From assembly GCA_025359245.1 (NCBI GenBank), contig JANYGW010000244.1, forward strand, positions 1 to 59,721: a stretch of DNA of 59,721 nucleotides, read 5' to 3'. Below the pieces are notes generated by a model. That model did no database searches. It saw nothing but the letters and a program-made list of their open reading frames with translations, and was not told the origin of the DNA. Below, one piece after another: positions 26,378 through 35,028 of the stretch (within the stretch, counting starts at the first letter, position 1; every line of letters starts with the position of its first letter). This DNA is from Massilia sp. (lineage in GTDB: Bacteria > Pseudomonadota > Gammaproteobacteria > Burkholderiales > Burkholderiaceae_D). The position numbers were made by a program, and so were the translations under genes.

Positions 26378-26962
26378 ATGCTTATCAAACTCCACCGAAC
26401 CGCCCCGCTAGCCCTGCTGGCCCTCGCGCTGCACGCGCACGCTGCGCCATCAACGCGGGTGGAACAGCTGATTGCGGCGACCCCGCAGCTTGCTGCCCTG
26501 GATGCCAAGCTCAATGCCGACTACCAAACGGCACTGCGCGGCGCTGCCGACCCGGCCCGCCTGCGCGCCGCACAACGTGCCTGGCTCACCGACGTGCGCA
26601 ACCTTTGCGCCGACACCGCCTGCCTGCTGACACGCTACACCGAGCGCGACCAGGTACTGCGTTCGCCCATGCCCTGCCCTGTGACTGAAAGCGCGCTGCT
26701 CGGCAACTGGGAGCGCGTCCATGATGGCTTCTTCGAGGAATTTGCGCTCGAACGCAGCGGCGCCGACCGATTTTTCAATTCATGGCTGCATCACCGTCCC
26801 GAGGTGGTTGGACGCTGGACGCTGCGCGACTGCACGCTGGCGATTGCCGGCCCGGCGGGGCTGGATTTCAGTTTCCAGGTCGTCGGCCTGCGCAAGCGGA
26901 TCCTGCTGCTCAAGCAAACCGACGACGGCGCCAAGGCCAGCTACAAAAAGCTGCGCCCGTAA
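26378..26962 (+). CDS. Periplasmic protein with LprI-like (DUF1311) domain
   Basis: 194 residues with a signal peptide (LALLALALHAHA cleaved before APS). Residues about 38-90 form the LprI/DUF1311 pattern: LDAKLNADYQTALRGAADP, then LRAAQRAWLTDVRNLCADT with conserved Trp and Cys, and CLLTRYTERDQVL. In Mycobacterium LprI inhibits lysozyme; most bacterial members are uncharacterised periplasmic proteins. The C-terminal 90 residues are a beta-rich domain (GRWTLRDCTLAIAGP) of unknown family. Start ATG 26378 gives an intact signal peptide. Confidence 0.7.
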   Translation: MLIKLHRTAPLALLALALHAHAAPSTRVEQLIAATPQLAALDAKLNADYQTALRGAADPARLRAAQRAWLTDVRNLCADTACLLTRYTERDQVLRSPMPCPVTESALLGNWERVHDGFFEEFALERSGADRFFNSWLHHRPEVVGRWTLRDCTLAIAGPAGLDFSFQVVGLRKRILLLKQTDDGAKASYKKLRP

Positions 26963-27000
26963 CGACGCCAATTCCGCCCCCATAAGCGACATCGTTCTGC

Positions 27001-27006
27001 TATACT
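27001..27006 (+). promoter_or_regulatory. Extended -10 promoter
   Basis: TATACT preceded by TGC gives the extended -10 pattern TGnTATACT. No -35 is visible, which extended -10 promoters tolerate. The predicted start is near 27013, about 80 bases before a terminator hairpin. Confidence 0.4.
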
Positions 27007-27065
27007 CCGGGCTCGAAAAAATGGGCCTGCCGCACCGTCCTGTTGATCGACACTTTGTTGAACTG

Positions 27066-27096
27066 AGCCCGACTCCCGCAGCCGGGCTTTTGCTTT
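27066..27096 (+). terminator. Rho-independent terminator or attenuator
   Basis: Stem AGCCCG / CGGGCT with an 11-base loop, then TTTTGCTTTT. It may end the upstream LprI-like gene's transcript. Alternatively, combined with the promoter at 27001, it defines a short RNA of about 80 bases or an attenuator ahead of the small gene at 27110. Confidence 0.55.
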
Positions 27097-27109
27097 TCCG
27101 GCGCTGCAG

Positions 27110-27343
27110 ATGAGAGACAAAAAAGACAACGCAACATTCGACCTGCCCGGCTTCGGCCAGGCAAGCGCGCTGGCCCACCCGCCAGCCGAAGCGCGCCGCA
27201 CCACGGTCCCGCGGCGGCGCCAGATCGTCGTCAAGCAGCAGCAGCTCGAACTGCTCGAAGACACCGACGCCAGCGGCTTGCCGCAATGGCGCCGCGACGA
27301 CAATACCGACCTGACCGGCCTGCCCATTTGGGCTGCCGCCTGA
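27110..27343 (+). CDS. Small hypothetical protein (77 aa)
   Basis: 77 residues, highly charged, no membrane segment. It has a basic centre (ARRTTVPRRRQIVVKQQQ) followed by an acidic C-terminal half ending TDLTGLPIWAAA. Codon usage is GC3-rich like neighbouring genes. No clear Shine-Dalgarno. It lies 47 bases before dbpA on the same strand. No family recognised; a small nucleic-acid-associated protein is possible. Confidence 0.45.
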   Translation: MRDKKDNATFDLPGFGQASALAHPPAEARRTTVPRRRQIVVKQQQLELLEDTDASGLPQWRRDDNTDLTGLPIWAAA

Positions 27344-27390
27344 CGCGCCTGTTACACTGGGCCGTCCCCCTTTTGACGGCTCGCACCACC

Positions 27391-28800
27391 ATGAATCCAA
27401 TACCCTTCACCACCCTGCCCCTGTCCGCCAGCTTCCTGGCCAACCTGGACTCGCTCGGCTACCACCAGATGACGACCATCCAGGACAAGAGCCTGCCGCA
27501 CGTGCTCGAAGGGCGCGACCTGATCGCCCAAGCCAAGACCGGCAGCGGCAAGACGGCCGCCTTCGGCATCGGCATCCTGCACAAGCTGAACCCGGCCTGG
27601 TTCGCGGTGCAGGGCCTGGTGCTGTGCCCGACGCGCGAACTGGCCGACCAGGTGGCCAATGAATTGCGCCGCCTGGCGCGCGGCGAAGGCAACATCAAGG
27701 TGCTGACCCTGACCGGCGGCGCGCCGATGCGCCCGCAGGTCGCCTCGCTCGAACACGGCGCCCACATCGTGGTCGGCACGCCCGGCCGCATCCGCGACCA
27801 CCTGGGGCGCGGCACGCTCAACCTGGCCAACGTGCAGACCCTGGTGCTCGACGAAGCGGACCGCATGACCGACATGGGCTTCTACGACGAGATCGCCGGC
27901 ATCGTCAGCGCCTGCCCCAAGCGGCGCCAGACGCTGCTGTTTTCGGCGACCTACCCGGACGACATCCGGCGCGCCACCGAAACCTTCCTCAACAACCCGG
28001 TCGAAGTGATCGTCGAAGCCCAGCACAAGGGCGACCAGATCGAGCAGCGTTTCTACGAAGTGGGCTTCGACGAACGCGATGCCGTGGTCGGGCGCTTGCT
28101 CAAGCATTTCAAGCCCGTCTCGGCGCTGGCCTTCTGCAACACCAAGGTCCATTGCCGCGAGCTGGCGGCCGAACTGCAGGCCCAGGGCTTTTCGGCGCTG
28201 GCCCTGTACGGCGAACTGGAACAGCGCGAACGCGACGAGATCCTGGTGCTGTTTTCGAACCGCAGCTGCTCGGTGCTGGTCGCCACCGACGTCGCCGCGC
28301 GCGGGCTCGACATCGCCAACCTGGGCGCGGTCATCAATGTCGACATCTCGAAGGACACCGAAGTGCACATCCACCGGGTCGGGCGCACCGGGCGCGCCGG
28401 CGAATCGGGGCTGGCGCTGTCGCTGTGCGCGCCCAACGAAAAGAAATGGGTCAAGCTGATCGAGGAATACCAGAGCGCGCCGGTCGACTGGCATCCGCTG
28501 TCCGAACTGGACGACGAGGATGCCGAGGCGGCGCCGGCGCCGATGGTCACCTTGGTCATCATGGGCGGCAAGAAGGACAAGCTGCGCCCCGGCGACCTGC
28601 TGGGCGCGCTGACCGGCGACGCCGGCCTGACCAAGGAACAGGTGGGCAAGATCAATGTGCTCGAATTCATGACCTATGTCGCGCTCGAGCGCCATGTGGC
28701 CGAACGCGCTTTCCTGCGCCTGAACGCGGGCAATCCGCTGGGCCCCGATTTCGGCAACATCAAAGGCCGCAGCTTCAAGATGCGTTTCATCGAAGCATAG
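27391..28800 (+). CDS. dbpA: ATP-dependent RNA helicase DbpA
   Basis: 469 residues, a DEAD-box helicase acting in 50S ribosome assembly. The helicase core shows the Q motif (PLSASFLANLDSLGYHQMT), Walker A AKTGSGKT (48-55), PTRELADQVA, TPGRI, DEAD (154-157), SAT and HRVGRTGRAG. The C-terminal about 75 residues (VTLVIMGGKKDKLRPGDLLGALTGDAGL onward) are the RRM-like domain that binds 23S rRNA hairpin 92. That domain distinguishes DbpA from other DEAD helicases. The ATG at 27391 matches the family N-terminus; upstream extension is unsupported. Confidence 0.93.
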   Translation: MNPIPFTTLPLSASFLANLDSLGYHQMTTIQDKSLPHVLEGRDLIAQAKTGSGKTAAFGIGILHKLNPAWFAVQGLVLCPTRELADQVANELRRLARGEGNIKVLTLTGGAPMRPQVASLEHGAHIVVGTPGRIRDHLGRGTLNLANVQTLVLDEADRMTDMGFYDEIAGIVSACPKRRQTLLFSATYPDDIRRATETFLNNPVEVIVEAQHKGDQIEQRFYEVGFDERDAVVGRLLKHFKPVSALAFCNTKVHCRELAAELQAQGFSALALYGELEQRERDEILVLFSNRSCSVLVATDVAARGLDIANLGAVINVDISKDTEVHIHRVGRTGRAGESGLALSLCAPNEKKWVKLIEEYQSAPVDWHPLSELDDEDAEAAPAPMVTLVIMGGKKDKLRPGDLLGALTGDAGLTKEQVGKINVLEFMTYVALERHVAERAFLRLNAGNPLGPDFGNIKGRSFKMRFIEA

Positions 28801-29126
28801 TGGCGCCAGCGTTTTGCGCTTCAAACTTGACAACACCGTCTTTACATCGCCTATACTCATCGACTTGGGGCCGTCCCGCACTTGTCGAGGAGTTCGCTTG
28901 CTGAAGCCATCGTTATCCCATCCCGTTGGGCGCGACTTGTCGCCGTGTCACGCCGATGCGCGGGTTAAGTTGTACACAGTTCAAGTACAGCGCGCCTCGC
29001 CAAGCGCGTTTGTGGGATGCTGTCAACAAACCTGATGTAACAGAGTGCTACGCCGTGTGCGAAAGGTGACCGCACGGGCCAAATCTGGCATTATTGCTGG
29101 CAATAAACATCAATTTTCGGGATCCC
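28801..29126. other. Intergenic region between dbpA and the T6SS regulatory module
   Basis: 326 bases. It contains a good promoter at 28827-28857 (annotated separately). No gene with convincing composition was found: a 73-residue frame at 28814-29035 overlaps the promoter and has an unusual composition. The stretch 28880-29090 has no recognised structure and would be a long leader for the T6SS genes. Confidence 0.4.
28827..28857 (+). promoter_or_regulatory. Sigma-70 type promoter
   Basis: Perfect -35 TTGACA (28827-28832) and TATACT (28852-28857) with a 19-base spacer, slightly longer than optimal. It points towards the T6SS regulatory module, leaving a leader of about 260 bases. Confidence 0.45.
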
Positions 29127-29753
29127 ATGCTAATGAACAAAGAAGTCGTCGGTGATGAGAGCGAAACACTCAAGCAAGCCTTCCTGCGCGGCGCCGGCAT
29201 CGCGCCCGACGCGATCGGCAGCATCACGCCCGAGATGATGGAGCTGCTCGGTAAATTGATGAGCAGCTGCGTGCAAGGCACGATCGACCTGCTGGCGCTG
29301 CGCTCGCTGGTCAAGCAGGAGGTCAAGGCCGATGTCACGATGGTGGTCCTGCGCAATAACAATCCCCTCAAGTTTTTCCCCGACAGCCAGACCGTGCTGA
29401 CCCAGATGCTGCGCAAGAAAATGCCCGGCTTCATGGAGCCGCTCGAATCGATGGACGACGCCTTCCGCGACCTGCGCGGCCACCAGAAGGGGGTCGTGAT
29501 CGGCACCCGCGCCAGCATGGACAAGGTGATCCGCCGCCTGCGCCCCGAGCGCATCGAATCGGCCCTGCGCCCGAACCCGCTGCACGCGATCATTCCGTTC
29601 CAGCGCAAGGCCGCGCTATGGGACCTGTACCGCCTGCAGCACCTGGGCGTGGCCGGCGAATCGCAAGACCAGTTCAAGACCCTGTTCGGGGCCGACTTCC
29701 TCGAAGCCTACGAAAACGAAGTGGCGCGCAACGCCGGCACCGATCATGGCTAG
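29127..29753 (+). CDS. T6SS TagH-type C-terminal domain protein lacking the FHA domain
   Basis: 208 residues. It matches the conserved C-terminal domain of T6SS FHA proteins (TagH/Fha): LLGKLMSSCVQGTIDLLALRSLVKQEV, then VTMVVLRNNNPLKFFPD, a conserved FRDLRGHQKGV-like helix, and the ending AALWDLYRLQ...QFKTLFGADFLEAYE. Full-length TagH (about 400-600 residues) begins with a phosphothreonine-binding FHA domain, which is absent here, so this is a free-standing C-terminal domain. Its stop overlaps the next gene's ATG by 8 bases. The following phosphatase, kinase and lipoprotein genes place it in the T6SS threonine-phosphorylation pathway. The start could also be ATG 29133. Confidence 0.8.
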   Translation: MLMNKEVVGDESETLKQAFLRGAGIAPDAIGSITPEMMELLGKLMSSCVQGTIDLLALRSLVKQEVKADVTMVVLRNNNPLKFFPDSQTVLTQMLRKKMPGFMEPLESMDDAFRDLRGHQKGVVIGTRASMDKVIRRLRPERIESALRPNPLHAIIPFQRKAALWDLYRLQHLGVAGESQDQFKTLFGADFLEAYENEVARNAGTDHG

Positions 29754-30519
29754 TCAGGTACCAATCGGTCTGTCCTGGACCCGCATCAACGAAATCGGCA
29801 AGCGCGCCACCAACCAGGACACGATCGGCGAAGCCTATTACGACCAGCTGGCCTGCTTCGTGCTGGCCGATGGCGCCGGCGGCCATGAAGGCGGCGAAGT
29901 CGCCTCGCGCGTGGTCGTCGACGCCGTGCTGGACTGCTTCAAGGACCGGCCCGCGTTCGGGCCGGACGCGCTGCTCGGCTACGCCAAAAGCGCCAGCGAC
30001 GAAGTGGCCAAGCGCAAGCTGGCCCAGCCCCAGTACAACGACATGAGCACCACCGTGGCCGCCCTGCTGATCGACCTGGCGCGCGGCCAGGCCTTGTGGG
30101 GGCACCTGGGCGACAGCCGCGTGTACCTGTTCCGCGCCGCCCGCCTGCATGCGATGAGCAAGGACCACAGCCTGACCCAGCAACTGATCGACGCCGGCTA
30201 CGCGCGCGCCGAGCAGCTGCGCATCCACCCGCAACGCAATATCCTGTTCGCCGCCATCGGCGCCGAAGGCGACACCGAAGTCGAACTGTCGGCCGGCGCC
30301 ATCACGCTGCTGCCGGGCGACGCCCTGCTCATGTGCAGCGACGGCCTGTGGGAATGGGTGGTCGAAGCCGACATGGAGCGCACGCTGGCGCAAACCACCA
30401 CCGCCGACCAATGGCTGGCGGCGATGTGCCGCCTGGCCGACGACAACATCATCAACAGCGGCAAGGTGCGCGACAATTATTCGGCCTACGCGATCCTGGT
30501 GCACGAGGCGGCAGCATGA
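29746..30519 (+). CDS. PP2C-type protein phosphatase (PppA-like, T6SS)
   Basis: 257 residues, a metal-dependent Ser/Thr phosphatase. Motifs: TNQDTIG, the metal-binding DGAGGHEGGEVAS, STTVAALLIDL, GHLGDSRVYLFR and SDGLWEWV. These give the full set of aspartates for the di-metal centre. In Pseudomonas aeruginosa PppA reverses PpkA phosphorylation of Fha1 and dampens T6SS firing; the same role is inferred here from the adjoining kinase and TagH-like genes. Stop and kinase start overlap as ATGA. Confidence 0.9.
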   Translation: MASQVPIGLSWTRINEIGKRATNQDTIGEAYYDQLACFVLADGAGGHEGGEVASRVVVDAVLDCFKDRPAFGPDALLGYAKSASDEVAKRKLAQPQYNDMSTTVAALLIDLARGQALWGHLGDSRVYLFRAARLHAMSKDHSLTQQLIDAGYARAEQLRIHPQRNILFAAIGAEGDTEVELSAGAITLLPGDALLMCSDGLWEWVVEADMERTLAQTTTADQWLAAMCRLADDNIINSGKVRDNYSAYAILVHEAAA

Positions 30520-32189
30520 GCGCGCTGGCCATGGCGGGATCGGAAAACTGCCTGCCGATCGGCACGCGCCTGACCGATTTCGAGATCACCGGCATCCTCG
30601 GCGAAGGCGGCTTCGGCATCGTCTACATCGCATTCGACCATTCGCTGCAGCGCAACGTCGCGATCAAGGAATACATGCCGGGCGTGCTGGCCGCGCGCGC
30701 CTCCGACCACAGCATCCGGGTGCGCGCCGAGCGCCACCAGGAGACCTTCAACGTCGGCCTGAAAAGCTTCATCAACGAGGCCCGTTTCCTGGCCCAGTTC
30801 GACCATTCGTCGCTGGTCAAGGTGTACCGCTTCTGGGAACAGAACCATACCGCCTACACGGCCATGCAGTATTACGACGGCCGCACCATCAAGGACATCG
30901 TCAACGGTTCGCCTGAACTGGTCAACGAAGAGTGGTGCCGCAAGATCCTCAAGCAGATCCTCGAGGCGCTCGAAATGCTGTACACGATGCGCATCCTGCA
31001 CCGCGACGTTTCGCCCGACAACATCATCGTCCAGGAAAACGGCGACGCGGTGCTGCTCGACTTCGGCTCGGCGCGCCAGATCATCGGCGACCGCACGCGC
31101 GGCCTGACGGTGATCCTGAAACCGGGCTATGCACCGGTCGAACAGTATGCCGGCGACGCCTCGCTCGACCAGGGCGCCTACACCGACATCTACGCGCTGT
31201 CGGCGGTCATCTATTTTGCGATCATGAAGGAGCCGCCCGCGACCTCGATCGCGCGCATGGTCAAGGATCCGATCGCGCCGCTGGCCGAACGCGGCGTCGA
31301 AGGCTACAGCCGCGAATTCCTGCACGCGATCGACAAGGGCCTGGCGGTGATGGCGCACGAACGGCCGCAAACCATCGACGCCTTCCGCGAACTGCTCGGC
31401 ATCGCCTCGTCGGGCGCGCCGCGCGCGCGCCCGCTGGGCGACACCCAGCGCTTTGCCACCATGCGCAAGCTGAACGAAGCGGGCGGCCCGACCACCGGCG
31501 AGCGGCCCGCCATGCCGCCTGGCGGCGCCGTGGTGCCGCCCAACAGCGGACCGCCAAGGAAGCGCCAGGAAGAACGCAGGACGACCCAGAAACCGGGCCA
31601 GAAACCGGCCGCGAAACGCCCGGCCGCGCCGGCGCGCGCGCTGAACGCACCGCTGCCGCGCTGGGTCCCGCGCTTCGCCATCGGACTGGCGCTGCTGGCC
31701 ATCGTCGGGTTTGGCGCCAAGTGGCTGCTCGACACGCCGACCGATGTCATGATGCCGACTGCCCAGGTCGAAACCACGCCAGCGCTGCCGGATGCGTCGG
31801 CAGTACCGGCCGCAGTCTCAGTCGCATCCGCTGTAGCAGCGGCCGCACCCGTGGCGCCGCCTGCGCCGGCGACGCCCGAGCCGGCCGCCGCCAGCGTGCC
31901 CACGGTCGCCGCCACCGAGCTGCTGCCCGAGCCTGTGCCCGGCGCCGACGACAAGCCGGTGGTACCGGACACGGCCAACTACCGGCTGGCCATCAAGCCA
32001 TGGGGCACCGTGTATGTCGACGGCAAGGAAAAAGGCGTGAGCCCGCCGCTGAAAAAGCTGGTGCTCGCTTCGGGCAAACACAAGGTCCGGATCGTCAACC
32101 CGAGTTTCCCCGACTATGTGATGGAGGTGAACCTGGCAAAAGGCAAGGCGGGCACGATTGATTATGATTTTGCAGCACATTCCAAGTAA
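30516..32189 (+). CDS. Transmembrane Ser/Thr protein kinase (PpkA-like, T6SS)
   Basis: 557 residues. The N-terminal kinase domain (about 20-300) has the glycine loop GEGGFG (29-34), Lys51 in AIKEY, the catalytic HRDVSPDN with Asp164, and DFG at 182-184, so it should be active. A Pro/Arg-rich juxtamembrane linker follows, then one transmembrane helix (about 384-405) and an Ala/Pro-rich extracytoplasmic stalk. A terminal PEGA-like beta domain (YRLAIKPWGTVYVDGKEKG) ends the protein. The layout is that of PpkA-type kinases that sense an envelope signal and trigger T6SS assembly. It is coupled to the phosphatase gene upstream. Confidence 0.9.
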   Translation: MSALAMAGSENCLPIGTRLTDFEITGILGEGGFGIVYIAFDHSLQRNVAIKEYMPGVLAARASDHSIRVRAERHQETFNVGLKSFINEARFLAQFDHSSLVKVYRFWEQNHTAYTAMQYYDGRTIKDIVNGSPELVNEEWCRKILKQILEALEMLYTMRILHRDVSPDNIIVQENGDAVLLDFGSARQIIGDRTRGLTVILKPGYAPVEQYAGDASLDQGAYTDIYALSAVIYFAIMKEPPATSIARMVKDPIAPLAERGVEGYSREFLHAIDKGLAVMAHERPQTIDAFRELLGIASSGAPRARPLGDTQRFATMRKLNEAGGPTTGERPAMPPGGAVVPPNSGPPRKRQEERRTTQKPGQKPAAKRPAAPARALNAPLPRWVPRFAIGLALLAIVGFGAKWLLDTPTDVMMPTAQVETTPALPDASAVPAAVSVASAVAAAAPVAPPAPATPEPAAASVPTVAATELLPEPVPGADDKPVVPDTANYRLAIKPWGTVYVDGKEKGVSPPLKKLVLASGKHKVRIVNPSFPDYVMEVNLAKGKAGTIDYDFAAHSK

Positions 32190-32208
32190 AAACATTATGA
32201 TCGTTGCC

Positions 32209-32685
32209 ATGAACCGATCCCTCGCCCGCATCACCTTCGCCGCCCTTGCCGGCGCCGCCATGTTGTCCGGCTGTGACAGCCTGCAGCAGGACAAGCATCC
32301 TGCCGCGGTCCTGCCGCAGACCCCGTCAGCCACGCACGGCGTGCCCAAGCCCGTGATATCGACCGGCGTGCCGGCCAGCCAGGCGCCGGTCGTCAGCGCC
32401 GACCAGCTCGCGCTGCGCGAAGGCATAGAACTGTATAACAAGGGTTCGTACAGCGAGGCGATCAAACGCCTGGCGGCGCCGGAAATCACCGGCGCATCGA
32501 AGGCGACCCAGGTCCAGGCGCTCAAGTACACGGCCTTCAGTTACTGCGTGTCGTCGCGCCAGACGCTGTGCCGCCAGTCGTTCGAAAAGGCCTTCAAGCT
32601 CGATCCGGCGTTCGACCTGCAGCCGGGCGAGTATGGCCATCCGCTGTGGGGCCCGGCATTCGCGCGCGCCAAGAAGGCCAAATAA
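32209..32685 (+). CDS. TssQ-family T6SS-associated lipoprotein
   Basis: 158 residues. It has a lipoprotein signal peptide with lipobox LSGC (lipidated Cys22), then a Pro/Val-rich linker and a TPR-like helical domain (ALREGIELYNKGSYSEAIKRL...ATQVQALKYTAFSYC...CRQSFEKAFKLDPAFDLQPGE). The combination of lipobox, tetratricopeptide unit and T6SS neighbours matches the TssQ family of Burkholderiales. The precise role is not established. ATG 32209 gives the shortest normal lipoprotein signal; ATG 32197 would add four residues. A strong terminator follows. Confidence 0.8.
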   Translation: MNRSLARITFAALAGAAMLSGCDSLQQDKHPAAVLPQTPSATHGVPKPVISTGVPASQAPVVSADQLALREGIELYNKGSYSEAIKRLAAPEITGASKATQVQALKYTAFSYCVSSRQTLCRQSFEKAFKLDPAFDLQPGEYGHPLWGPAFARAKKAK

Positions 32686-32715
32686 GCCATACCCAAAAAA
32701 TCCGGACGAAAAAAA

Positions 32716-32746
32716 AGCACGTCAGCCTGGCTGACGTGCTTTTTTT
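32716..32746. terminator. Strong bidirectional terminator between tssQ-type gene and efp
   Basis: Ten-base-pair perfect stem AGCACGTCAG / CTGACGTGCT with a five-base loop, an A-run on the left and a T-run on the right. It can terminate both converging transcripts. Confidence 0.92.
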
Positions 32747-32758
32747 ACGTGCGGGTGA

Positions 32759-33334
32759 TTAGTTGCGAACCACGCGCTTGTACTCGTTGGTGCGGGTATC
32801 GATTTCGATGACGTCGTCGGTGCTGACGAACAGTGGCACCTGGACCGTGTGCGAGTACGATTCGATCGCGTTTTCGATCTTCGCTTCTTTCAGCACGTTG
32901 CCCGACGTGTTGCCCTTGACCGCAGGCTCCGAGTAAGCGACCTTGCGCGCGATGGTGGTCGGCAGTTCGACCGAGATCGCCTTGTCGTTGTAGAAAACCG
33001 CTTCGCATTCCATACCGTCTTTCAGGTAGTTCAATGCTTCGCCGAGGTTTTCTTCTTCGATTTCATACTGGTTGTAGTCGGCGTCCATGAACACGAACAG
33101 CGGATCGGCGAAGTACGAATAGGTGACCGGCTTCTTGTCGAGCACCACGACGTCGAACTTGTCGTCGCCGCGGAACACGTTTTCCATCGGGCTGTTGGTC
33201 AGCAGATTTTTCAGCTTCCATTTGTAGGTGAAGCCCGTGCGGCTCGAACCGTTGACATCAGAACGCAGGACGATCCAAGGCTTGCTGTCAACCATGATGA
33301 TGTTGCCAACACGAATTTCTTTTGCAGGTTTCAT
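32759..33334 (-). CDS. efp: Elongation factor P (EarP-type, Arg32)
   Basis: 191 residues, a tRNA-mimic that rescues ribosomes stalled at polyproline. Three beta-barrel domains are evident ([40 protein letters not shown]; the C-terminal [17 protein letters not shown]). The modified position is Arg32 ([15 protein letters not shown]) instead of lysine, which identifies the subfamily activated by rhamnosylation. The modifying enzyme EarP is encoded immediately upstream on the same strand, 100 bases away, so the pair is complete. Confidence 0.95.
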   Translation of the reverse strand: MKPAKEIRVGNIIMVDSKPWIVLRSDVNGSSRTGFTYKWKLKNLLTNSPMENVFRGDDKFDVVVLDKKPVTYSYFADPLFVFMDADYNQYEIEEENLGEALNYLKDGMECEAVFYNDKAISVELPTTIARKVAYSEPAVKGNTSGNVLKEAKIENAIESYSHTVQVPLFVSTDDVIEIDTRTNEYKRVVRN

Positions 33335-33434
33335 AAAGAGTGTACGTAAAAAGTGGGTTGCATAAAAATCATACTGTCGCCTGTTGGCTTAGCGCCGGAA
33401 GCTCACGTTTGATCGAGTAAAAATACGGTAGAAA

Positions 33435-34646
33435 TTAACCGGGCATTATACCCGAATTTTTTTCCGGCCCTCCATCCTTGTGCTGACGCAGCAATTCGGC
33501 AAACTTCAGCAAATTGCCGGCCAGGTCGCCCAGGGCCAGCATCTGTTGCTCCCAGGCGGCGGCGTGGCGCGCCAGGTCCGGCATGTCGGCCTGGAACTGG
33601 CGCCACAGCGCGGGCCAGCCGGCCAGTTCCGGCGCAGCATGGTCGGCGGCGCCGTTCCAGCGCAGCGACAATGGCGCCAGGCTGGCGCCGGGAGCGGCGT
33701 AGCGCTGCAGGAAGGCACGCAATTTCTTGTGGTGCAGGTTCTCGTCCTGCGGATAAATATGCCAGATGAACGGGCGCCCGGCCCACTGCGCGCGCACGAA
33801 GGAATCCTCGCCGCGCACGAGATTGAGGTCGCACGCCCACAGCAGGCGATCGTAGTCGGGCTGGGCCACGAACGGGATCACGCGCAGCGTCAGCATGCCG
33901 CGCGTGCGGACCGCGCCCGCCAGCGCCGGCGCGCCCAGGAAAGCGCCGGCCGCGTCGGCCGCCACGCCATGCGGCACCAGGCAGGTCGTCGCGGCCCCGC
34001 CCTGCTCCCAGGCCTCGAACAGCGCCGACAGCGGCGCGTGCGGATAGCAGAACAGCGAGACCCTGGTGGCCGCCGCTTCCGTTGCGCTCACCCCGTATTG
34101 GGCCAGGAAGGCGGCCATCGCGGCCGGATCGGCCTGGAACTGCGCACGCTGCTGGTCGAGCGTGGATTCGCGCAGCAGGCCGCCGGTCTTGGTCGTAAAG
34201 CCGGGGAAGAAAAAATGCTTGGTCAGCGGCAGGCGCGGATGCATCGACGGCAAACCATGGCAGCCTTCGACCCATTCCTCGGCGCTCAAGCCTTCCAGGT
34301 TCAGCCACACCGGGCGCGGCGTGCGCGCGGCCATGGCCTCGATGTAGCCGGGCGGAATATCGCAGGCGAAAAATTCGATGACGATATCGGCCACCTCGGC
34401 CGGCGCGAACGCTCCGCCCTGGCCGCGCCAGTGGCGCACCGTCACGCCGCCGACCTGCTGCAGCGCGGCGCCGCAATCGAGGTCCGGGCACAGGCGCGCG
34501 AAACTGAGCAGGTCGTCAACCCACAGCGTGACGTCGATGCCGTGCTCGGCATGCAGCTGGCGGGCCAGGCGCCAGCAAATGCCGATGTCGCCGAAGTTGT
34601 CGACCACCTTGCAAAACAGGGCCAGCGAAACGGTGTTGTCAGACAT
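33435..34646 (-). CDS. earP: EF-P arginine rhamnosyltransferase EarP
   Basis: 403 residues. EarP transfers rhamnose from dTDP-L-rhamnose to Arg32 of EF-P. It has a GT-B fold. The N-terminal family signature KVVDNFGDIGICWRLARQL contains the catalytic Asp region. The nucleotide-sugar binding motif RGEDSFVRAQWAGRPFIWHIYPQ near 270-295 has the conserved Arg, Glu, Asp and Ser. Its partner efp follows. The enzyme is characteristic of Beta- and some Gammaproteobacteria, supporting the taxonomic reading. Confidence 0.95.
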   Translation of the reverse strand: MSDNTVSLALFCKVVDNFGDIGICWRLARQLHAEHGIDVTLWVDDLLSFARLCPDLDCGAALQQVGGVTVRHWRGQGGAFAPAEVADIVIEFFACDIPPGYIEAMAARTPRPVWLNLEGLSAEEWVEGCHGLPSMHPRLPLTKHFFFPGFTTKTGGLLRESTLDQQRAQFQADPAAMAAFLAQYGVSATEAAATRVSLFCYPHAPLSALFEAWEQGGAATTCLVPHGVAADAAGAFLGAPALAGAVRTRGMLTLRVIPFVAQPDYDRLLWACDLNLVRGEDSFVRAQWAGRPFIWHIYPQDENLHHKKLRAFLQRYAAPGASLAPLSLRWNGAADHAAPELAGWPALWRQFQADMPDLARHAAAWEQQMLALGDLAGNLLKFAELLRQHKDGGPEKNSGIMPG

Positions 34647-35028
34647 GATAGTCCATGCGAATTCCAGTGTACGTGCGTCGCGGAATGATAGCGCATCCCG
34701 CCCGGCAACCGACTGCTATTTAACCGTGAATAGCCACCCTAAATACCAAAACTTGTACCACCAGGTCCTGTCCAATCCCTACCAGTACGGAGGCCGTTCT
34801 GATCCGCAACGCAGCGTTGCCAGGAGCTGCGCCTCGCAACGTGCTGGTTCCGCGTGCCCTGCTCATGCCGCTCCCTACCGGTAGCGCAGGTGCACTTACG
34901 TTTTGCGAAGTGGAATGGGCAGCTTTCCGCAGGGAGTAGGACCGGCAAGAATACAAGAACGCCTCTTCAGGCCGCACGGAAATCTGCACTAGCACTCGCC
35001 GCAATAGCAACAATAAAGGAGAGTAGTC
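34647..35028. other. Intergenic region upstream of the glycine-zipper/protease gene set
   Basis: 382 bases between divergent genes. A strong ribosome site (AAAGGAGAG) at the right end serves the next gene. A frame from about 34797 to 34939 reads with coding-like composition but lacks a proper start, so it was not annotated. No promoter stands out; a long leader is possible. Confidence 0.4.

Noticed and set aside
28814-29035. 73-residue open frame between dbpA and the TagH-like gene
   Set aside because: It overlaps the best promoter in the gap, lacks a ribosome site and has no family or compositional support.
34797-34939. Coding-like frame (LIRNAALPGAAPRNVLVPRA onward) before the glycine-zipper gene
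   Set aside because: No start codon with a ribosome site; only an internal ATG giving about 24 residues. Left as a possibility in the intergenic note.
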